From NCBI RefSeq assembly GCF_030296935.1, contig NZ_AP028032.1, positions 2,294,001 through 2,358,000 on the forward strand: a DNA stretch of 64,000 nt, written 5' to 3'. Source of the stretch: Coprobacter fastidiosus (lineage in GTDB: Bacteria; Bacteroidota; Bacteroidia; Bacteroidales; Coprobacteraceae). Under the pieces are notes generated by a model. It saw only the letters and a list, made by a program, of their open reading frames with translations, ran no database searches and was not told where the DNA came from. Below, in pieces: positions 60,009 to 64,000 of the stretch. Every line of letters starts with the position of its first letter. The stretch's first letter is position 1. The position numbers and the translations under genes were made by a program.

Positions 60009-60955
60009 AATGTTAGTATTTTAAATTCTACAAATTGGTAAATCAAAATCACACCTTTGTAAATTAGAAATAAAGGCATGATTTCAAGGGCGCAAAGGTA
60101 CAAAATAAAGTACAGAATTCCATAAACATCTCTCAAAAAAATCTTAATCCCTTTATAAATAAAAATAATTCGGGATAAAATGTAAGATATTGTAACTAAT
60201 AAAAGCCCGATATTCAGAAAACCAGAGAGATAGATCATGCAGAAAATAATCGGGAATAAGATTATTCCTAATAATAAGTTGATAGATGCGTGATTGTCTA
60301 TCCATTGTTTTGTGATGCCCGATTCTGTGAAAATAGAACCTAAAATGCGATATGCCGATTGTTGAAAATTGTAGTATAAGGTGGCTAAAACTGCAGCACA
60401 AAGTATTTCTTTGAAATATCCGATGTAGGTTAATTCAGGTTTTAGATAATGAATTAAAAATGTAAGAGCAATCCCTTCCATTACAAAAGTTTGAGCAAGT
60501 AAAATGAATCGTAACCGTGATTCGATAATCGTAGAATTATCTGCCATATCGGTACGGTTTCGATTGTTTTTTGATGCGGAAAAAGGCTGTGAAAAGAGCT
60601 TTATTCCTCGTCGAAAGGATGTTGCTACCAAAATGAAACAACAGAGTAAAATCAAAAATATTCCATCATTTTGAGAAGGATTTTCGATCTTTGGTATTCC
60701 TTCGAAACCTTCGGGAATGACAAGTGCGGCTTCTTTGTAATCGGTTAAAGGATTGTCGATCGGAGCATAGCAATATGCCGACAAGCTTTCTGCGTATTGT
60801 GGCGTGAACTTGACGGAATCTTTTTTATAGTGTAAATCCCATTCGGGATGTGTGGTCCGTAATGAATCGGAAATAATTCTGTTACTGTCGGACAGGATGG
60901 GAGAGAGGGTGTCCGTTGTTATTACAGGGGCGATATGTATGCTGTCACTTGGCAT
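60005..60955 (-). CDS. DUF4271 domain-containing membrane protein
   Basis: This 316-residue protein has an acidic/polar 90-residue N-terminus and, from about residue 100, roughly seven hydrophobic spans (FLILLCCFILVATSF, FILLAQTFVMEGIALTFLIHYL, FKEILCAAVLATLYYNFQQSAY, NLLLGIILFPIIFCMIYLSG and others). It is the Bacteroidetes-specific DUF4271 family, almost always encoded next to hemD; a link to porphyrin supply or envelope function is suggested only by this neighbourhood. The 3' end overlaps the hemD start by 4 bp, so the two are translated as a unit. Confidence 0.92.
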   Translation of the reverse strand: MPSDSIHIAPVITTDTLSPILSDSNRIISDSLRTTHPEWDLHYKKDSVKFTPQYAESLSAYCYAPIDNPLTDYKEAALVIPEGFEGIPKIENPSQNDGIFLILLCCFILVATSFRRGIKLFSQPFSASKNNRNRTDMADNSTIIESRLRFILLAQTFVMEGIALTFLIHYLKPELTYIGYFKEILCAAVLATLYYNFQQSAYRILGSIFTESGITKQWIDNHASINLLLGIILFPIIFCMIYLSGFLNIGLLLVTISYILSRIIFIYKGIKIFLRDVYGILYFILYLCALEIMPLFLIYKGVILIYQFVEFKILTF

Positions 60956-60963
60956 TTATGCTG

Positions 60964-61551
60964 TTATATGGCTGCAAATTTACGTACGCTTCCATTCCAG
61001 TCGGGTGCAGAGTACAGAGCATCTATTGCATCTTGGGGAGTGGTAGCTACCACCCACATTCTCGTATGCTCCGTACGCATGAAATTTTGTTCAACGGCTT
61101 TTTCCAGTAGAGCGAGTAACGGATCGTAGTAACTAGCCGTGTTAAGGATTACTATCGGATTGAGGTATAATCCTAATTGTTTCCAAGTGATGATCTCCAA
61201 TAACTCCTCCAATGTTCCGCATCCTCCGGGTAATGCTATGACAGCATCGGACAAGGATGCCATACGTGCTTTTCGCTCATGCATAGAATTTGTAATTTCT
61301 ATGTCTTGTAAACGTTCGTAGTGCCATCCTTCTTCGTACATAAAGCGGGGAATGATGCCGGTTACTTTTCCTCCAGCATCTAATACACTGTCTGCAATCG
61401 TTCCCATGAGACCTTGATTCCCTGCTCCGTATATGCAACGCAAATTATTCCGGGCAATAAGTTTTCCTAATTGCTTTGCCGCTTCGAAGTAGATAGCATC
61501 CACTTTTGAGCTTGAGGCACAATATACGCAAACTGATTGTATATTTCTCAT
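60964..61551 (-). CDS. LOG family protein (TIGR00730)
   Basis: This 195-residue Rossmann-fold protein matches the LOG/cytokinin-activating family. Key motifs are VCVYCASSSKVD at the N-terminus, RCIYGAGNQGLMGTIADSVL, and PGGCGTLEELLEIITWKQLG, the nucleotide-binding PGGxGTxxE signature. Family enzymes hydrolyse nucleoside 5'-monophosphates to the free base and ribose 5-phosphate; in bacteria without cytokinins the true role is unclear. It lies 8 bp upstream of the DUF4271 gene and 15 bp downstream of ychF on the same strand, so these four genes may be cotranscribed. Confidence 0.93.
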   Translation of the reverse strand: MRNIQSVCVYCASSSKVDAIYFEAAKQLGKLIARNNLRCIYGAGNQGLMGTIADSVLDAGGKVTGIIPRFMYEEGWHYERLQDIEITNSMHERKARMASLSDAVIALPGGCGTLEELLEIITWKQLGLYLNPIVILNTASYYDPLLALLEKAVEQNFMRTEHTRMWVVATTPQDAIDALYSAPDWNGSVRKFAAI

Positions 61552-61566
61552 TTGAATCGAATGTCC

Positions 61567-62670
61567 TTATACATTAAACCGGAAGTGCATGATATCTCCG
61601 TCTTGCACGATATAATCTTTTCCTTCTACATTCATTTTTCCGGCTTCTTTACAGGCTGTTTCAGATCCGTATTGGATATAGTCGTCATATTTGATGACTT
61701 CTGCCCGGATAAAACCTTTTTCGAAATCGGTGTGAATGATACCTGCGCATTGAGGAGCTTTACTGCCTTTAAGGTAGGTCCATGCCCGAACTTCCTGTAC
61801 CCCGGCGGTAAAATATGTTTCGAGGTTTAGAAGGCTGTATGCTGCACGAATCAGTCGGGAGACTCCCGATTCTTTCAATCCGATTTCTTCCAGAAACATT
61901 TGCCGTTCTTCGTATGTTTCGAATTCTGCAATTTCAGATTCTATTTTGGCAGCAACTATCAATATTTCGGCATCTTCATCTTTTACCGCTTCCCGTACTT
62001 GTTCTACATATTTGTTCCCGTTTAAAGCGCTCTTTTCGTCAACGTTGCAAATATACATAACCGGCTTACTGGTAAGGAGAAATAACTCCCGAGCTATTTT
62101 CTGTTCGTCTTTAGTTTCGAAACTGACGGTACGGGCAGACTTTCCTTGTTCCAGAGCTTCTTTATACTTGCTTAATACATCGTATGCAAGCTTTGCATTT
62201 TTGTCACCTCCTGTTTGTGCTTGTTTCTGAACCTTAGAGATGCGGCTCTCTATCGTCTCCAGATCTTTCAATTGCAGTTCATAGTCGATGATTTCTTTGT
62301 CGCGTACGGGATCGACAGAACCGTCTACATGAGTTATGTTGTCATCATCAAAACAGCGTAATACATGTAAAATTGCATCTGTTTCGCGTATATTGGCAAG
62401 AAATTTGTTTCCTAATCCTTCTCCTTTACTAGCACCTTTTACTAATCCGGCAATATCCACGATTTCTACCGTAGTAGGAACTATGCGTTGAGGATGAACG
62501 AGTTCTGCTAATTTATTGAGGCGTTCATCCGGGACGGTAATTACTCCGACATTCGGTTCGATCGTACAAAACGGAAAGTTTGCCGATTGGGCTTTTGCAT
62601 TGGATAAACAATTGAAGAGGGTTGATTTGCCGACATTAGGCAAGCCGACGATACCACATTGTAATGCCAT
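61567..62670 (-). CDS. ychF: Redox-regulated ATPase YchF (Obg family)
   Basis: This 367-residue P-loop protein binds ribosomes and hydrolyses ATP. The Walker A motif is [11 protein letters not shown] (residues 8-18), with [20 protein letters not shown] (G3/switch II) and the NVDE segment in the G4 position as in YchF, where base specificity shifts from GTP to ATP. A coiled coil (about 120-160) and a C-terminal TGS domain ([33 protein letters not shown]) are present. It is the upstream gene of the LOG/DUF4271/hemD series. A minus-strand -7 box (TATCTTTG, 62775-62768) lies 98 bp upstream. Confidence 0.97.
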   Translation of the reverse strand: MALQCGIVGLPNVGKSTLFNCLSNAKAQSANFPFCTIEPNVGVITVPDERLNKLAELVHPQRIVPTTVEIVDIAGLVKGASKGEGLGNKFLANIRETDAILHVLRCFDDDNITHVDGSVDPVRDKEIIDYELQLKDLETIESRISKVQKQAQTGGDKNAKLAYDVLSKYKEALEQGKSARTVSFETKDEQKIARELFLLTSKPVMYICNVDEKSALNGNKYVEQVREAVKDEDAEILIVAAKIESEIAEFETYEERQMFLEEIGLKESGVSRLIRAAYSLLNLETYFTAGVQEVRAWTYLKGSKAPQCAGIIHTDFEKGFIRAEVIKYDDYIQYGSETACKEAGKMNVEGKDYIVQDGDIMHFRFNV

Positions 62671-62767
62671 AGTTTATTTTGTTGAATTATTTTCGAAAAT
62701 ATTGTCTTGTTTGCTGAAACAATTCCGATAAGTTAACACCGGAAATAACAGTTATTCTTTCGACCTG

Positions 62768-62798
62768 CAAAGATAACCATTCTTTTGGTATATACGAA
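62768..62798 (-). promoter_or_regulatory. Probable promoter of ychF
   Basis: On the minus strand TTCG (62798-62795), a 19-bp spacer and TATCTTTG (62775-62768) match the consensus with one mismatch in the -33 box. The rest of the 62671-62896 spacer has no gene. Confidence 0.5.
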
Positions 62799-62902
62799 TA
62801 GAAACAGGTTTGTTCGTTCGAAAACGATCTTTTGAGTTCTGTCTTTGGCTTTTTGTTGAACTTGTACCTCTCTCTCTTTGTTATTATCATGATAAAATGT
62901 TT

Positions 62903-64000
62903 ATGATTATGGATGACAAATCGCATAAATTTGCCGGTGAACTTTTGGAGTGGATAAAGTCTATTCTTAGAGATTTGGGTATAGAGACCGGAAGAGTGGA
63001 TGAAATGGAAGGTATTATATATACAGTTCTGATAGCACTGTTTGCTTGGGCTGTAGCCTGGATATTGCGGTATGTCCTCCATTACGTTTTTCTGAAAATA
63101 TTAGGGAAAAGTAAAAATGAGATTCTTAGGGTATTGGTAGATCGGCGGGTCTTTTCCGGTGTAGCGCATGTTTTACCTCCTTTGATTATGCTGTCTTTGT
63201 TACCTTTGGTATATGACGATTACAGATCGCTTATCGGATGGGTAGAGCGTTTTTGTTGGATTTATTTGGTAATTGCTTTTTTAGTTTATACCAATACCTT
63301 TTTGTCTGCTTTGTGGCGGATATTTTCAAGTTCGGATGCTATGAAGGATCGACCTTTAAAAGGGCTCATACAGTTGGTAAAAGGTATTTTGATAGGCTTA
63401 GGGGTTATTATTGTCATTTCTATTTTGGTGCAACGTTCCCCGATGAAGTTGATTACCGGATTGGGAGCTTTTGCCGCAGTATTGATGCTTGTTTTTAAAG
63501 ATAGTATTTTGGGGTTTGTCGCCGGAGTGCAGCTGGCCCAAAATGATATTGTTCGCAAAGGAGATTGGATCGTGATGCCGGGAGGTATGTTGAACGGTGT
63601 CGTTATCGATATAACTTTGAATACTGTAAAAGTCCAAAATTTTGATAATACGATTGTTACAGTTCCTCCTTATTCATTGATTTCGGGAACATTGCAGAAT
63701 TGGAGGGGAATGGCGGAATCTGGCGGACGTCGGATAATGCGCGATTTTACGATAGATGTGACATCTATCAAAGTTTGTACTCCGGAGTTATTGGAGTCTT
63801 TAAAGAGCGTAGATTTCTTAAAATCGTATATTGAGGAGAAACAGGCAGAGCAGGCTGCCGGGAAAGTAGAGAATACTGATAATAGTAATGGCTTGGTAAA
63901 TGGAACGATAGAAACCAATTTGGGATTATTCAGAGCTTATGTGGCTATGTATTTGCGTAAGCATCCTTTTGTTAATGGGGATTTGACATTGATGACTCGG
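62903..64000 (+). CDS. MscS-family mechanosensitive ion channel (3' end outside window)
   Basis: The frame is open from ATG 62903 to the window end (366 codons, no stop). About five hydrophobic segments (residues 34-60, 85-100, 115-135, 150-172 and 175-195) lead into the MscS pore and beta domain: MKLITGLGAFAAVLMLVFKD, then ILGFVAGVQLAQNDIVRKGDWI, then NGVVIDITLNTVKVQNFDNTIVTVPPYSLISG. These match the larger YbdG-like MscS members that release solutes on hypo-osmotic shock. ATG codons at 62897 and 62909 are alternative starts. The C-terminal cytoplasmic vestibule is only partly visible. Confidence 0.9.
   Translation, partial: MIMDDKSHKFAGELLEWIKSILRDLGIETGRVDEMEGIIYTVLIALFAWAVAWILRYVLHYVFLKILGKSKNEILRVLVDRRVFSGVAHVLPPLIMLSLLPLVYDDYRSLIGWVERFCWIYLVIAFLVYTNTFLSALWRIFSSSDAMKDRPLKGLIQLVKGILIGLGVIIVISILVQRSPMKLITGLGAFAAVLMLVFKDSILGFVAGVQLAQNDIVRKGDWIVMPGGMLNGVVIDITLNTVKVQNFDNTIVTVPPYSLISGTLQNWRGMAESGGRRIMRDFTIDVTSIKVCTPELLESLKSVDFLKSYIEEKQAEQAAGKVENTDNSNGLVNGTIETNLGLFRAYVAMYLRKHPFVNGDLTLMTR

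Overview
The window comes from a Bacteroidota chromosome, most likely a gut-type Bacteroidales. The evidence is a SusC/SusD (RagA/RagB-like) pair, several Bacteroidetes-specific families (DUF4294, DUF4251, DUF4271, DUF2723), a PorZ-like protein and a second protein with type IX secretion (T9SS) C-terminal sorting domains, and promoters of the form TTTG-N19-21-TAnnTTTG. The host DNA is A/T-rich. There are no rRNA genes and no CRISPR array. Both edges cut a gene: a DUF2723 protein on the left and an MscS-type channel on the right.

Layout. 1-9.7 kb is core housekeeping: a polysaccharide deacetylase, queG, nadA, a TrmH-family methyltransferase, a radical SAM protein, small DUF proteins, porZ and rdgB. 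About 9.8-16.35 kb is a G/C-richer mobilizable element with a tyrosine integrase, a small DNA-binding protein, a repeat- and hairpin-rich non-coding stretch, and a MobV relaxase. Its A/T-rich cargo is a Dam-like methylase, a PD-(D/E)xK endonuclease and an 84-residue protein with an internally duplicated motif. 16.4-22 kb holds a phosphoethanolamine transferase, yitT and leuS. 22.3-24.1 kb holds dusB and a DUF2807 gene. 24.2-33.7 kb is an apparent operon on the minus strand: zinc metalloprotease, SusC/RagA, SusD/RagB, T9SS-exported protein. 33.8-42.2 kb holds topA, an outer-membrane barrel with a TPR partner, and mnmD. 42.2-50.6 kb holds a TonB receptor, a TIGR01777 epimerase, a U32 peptidase-family gene, mutS and a fucosyltransferase-like gene. 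50.7-54 kb holds a Nudix hydrolase, an S41 protease and a PfkB kinase. Two identical tRNA-Asn genes and one tRNA-Gln follow. 54.6-62.7 kb is tyrS-tatD-yidD-rnpA, a LuxR/DUF1349 divergent pair, then hemD-DUF4271, a LOG-family gene and ychF.

How the genes work together. The metalloprotease/RagAB/T9SS-protein cluster looks like a protein or peptide capture locus: digest, bind and import. It has its own strong promoter with two phased upstream repeats and a 16-bp inverted repeat before the SusC gene. The mobile element carries a restriction-modification cassette, and its left end lies just upstream of the rdgB promoter. It seems to have split an ancestral leuS-yitT-rdgB-porZ series. Two related intergenic elements with imperfect terminal inverted repeats (6.6-6.8 and 18.96-19.14 kb) sit upstream of two unrelated minus-strand genes.

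Limits. All assignments are made by reading motifs and remembered families. No database search, folding or comparative alignment was run. The ends of the mobile element are not firmly resolved.
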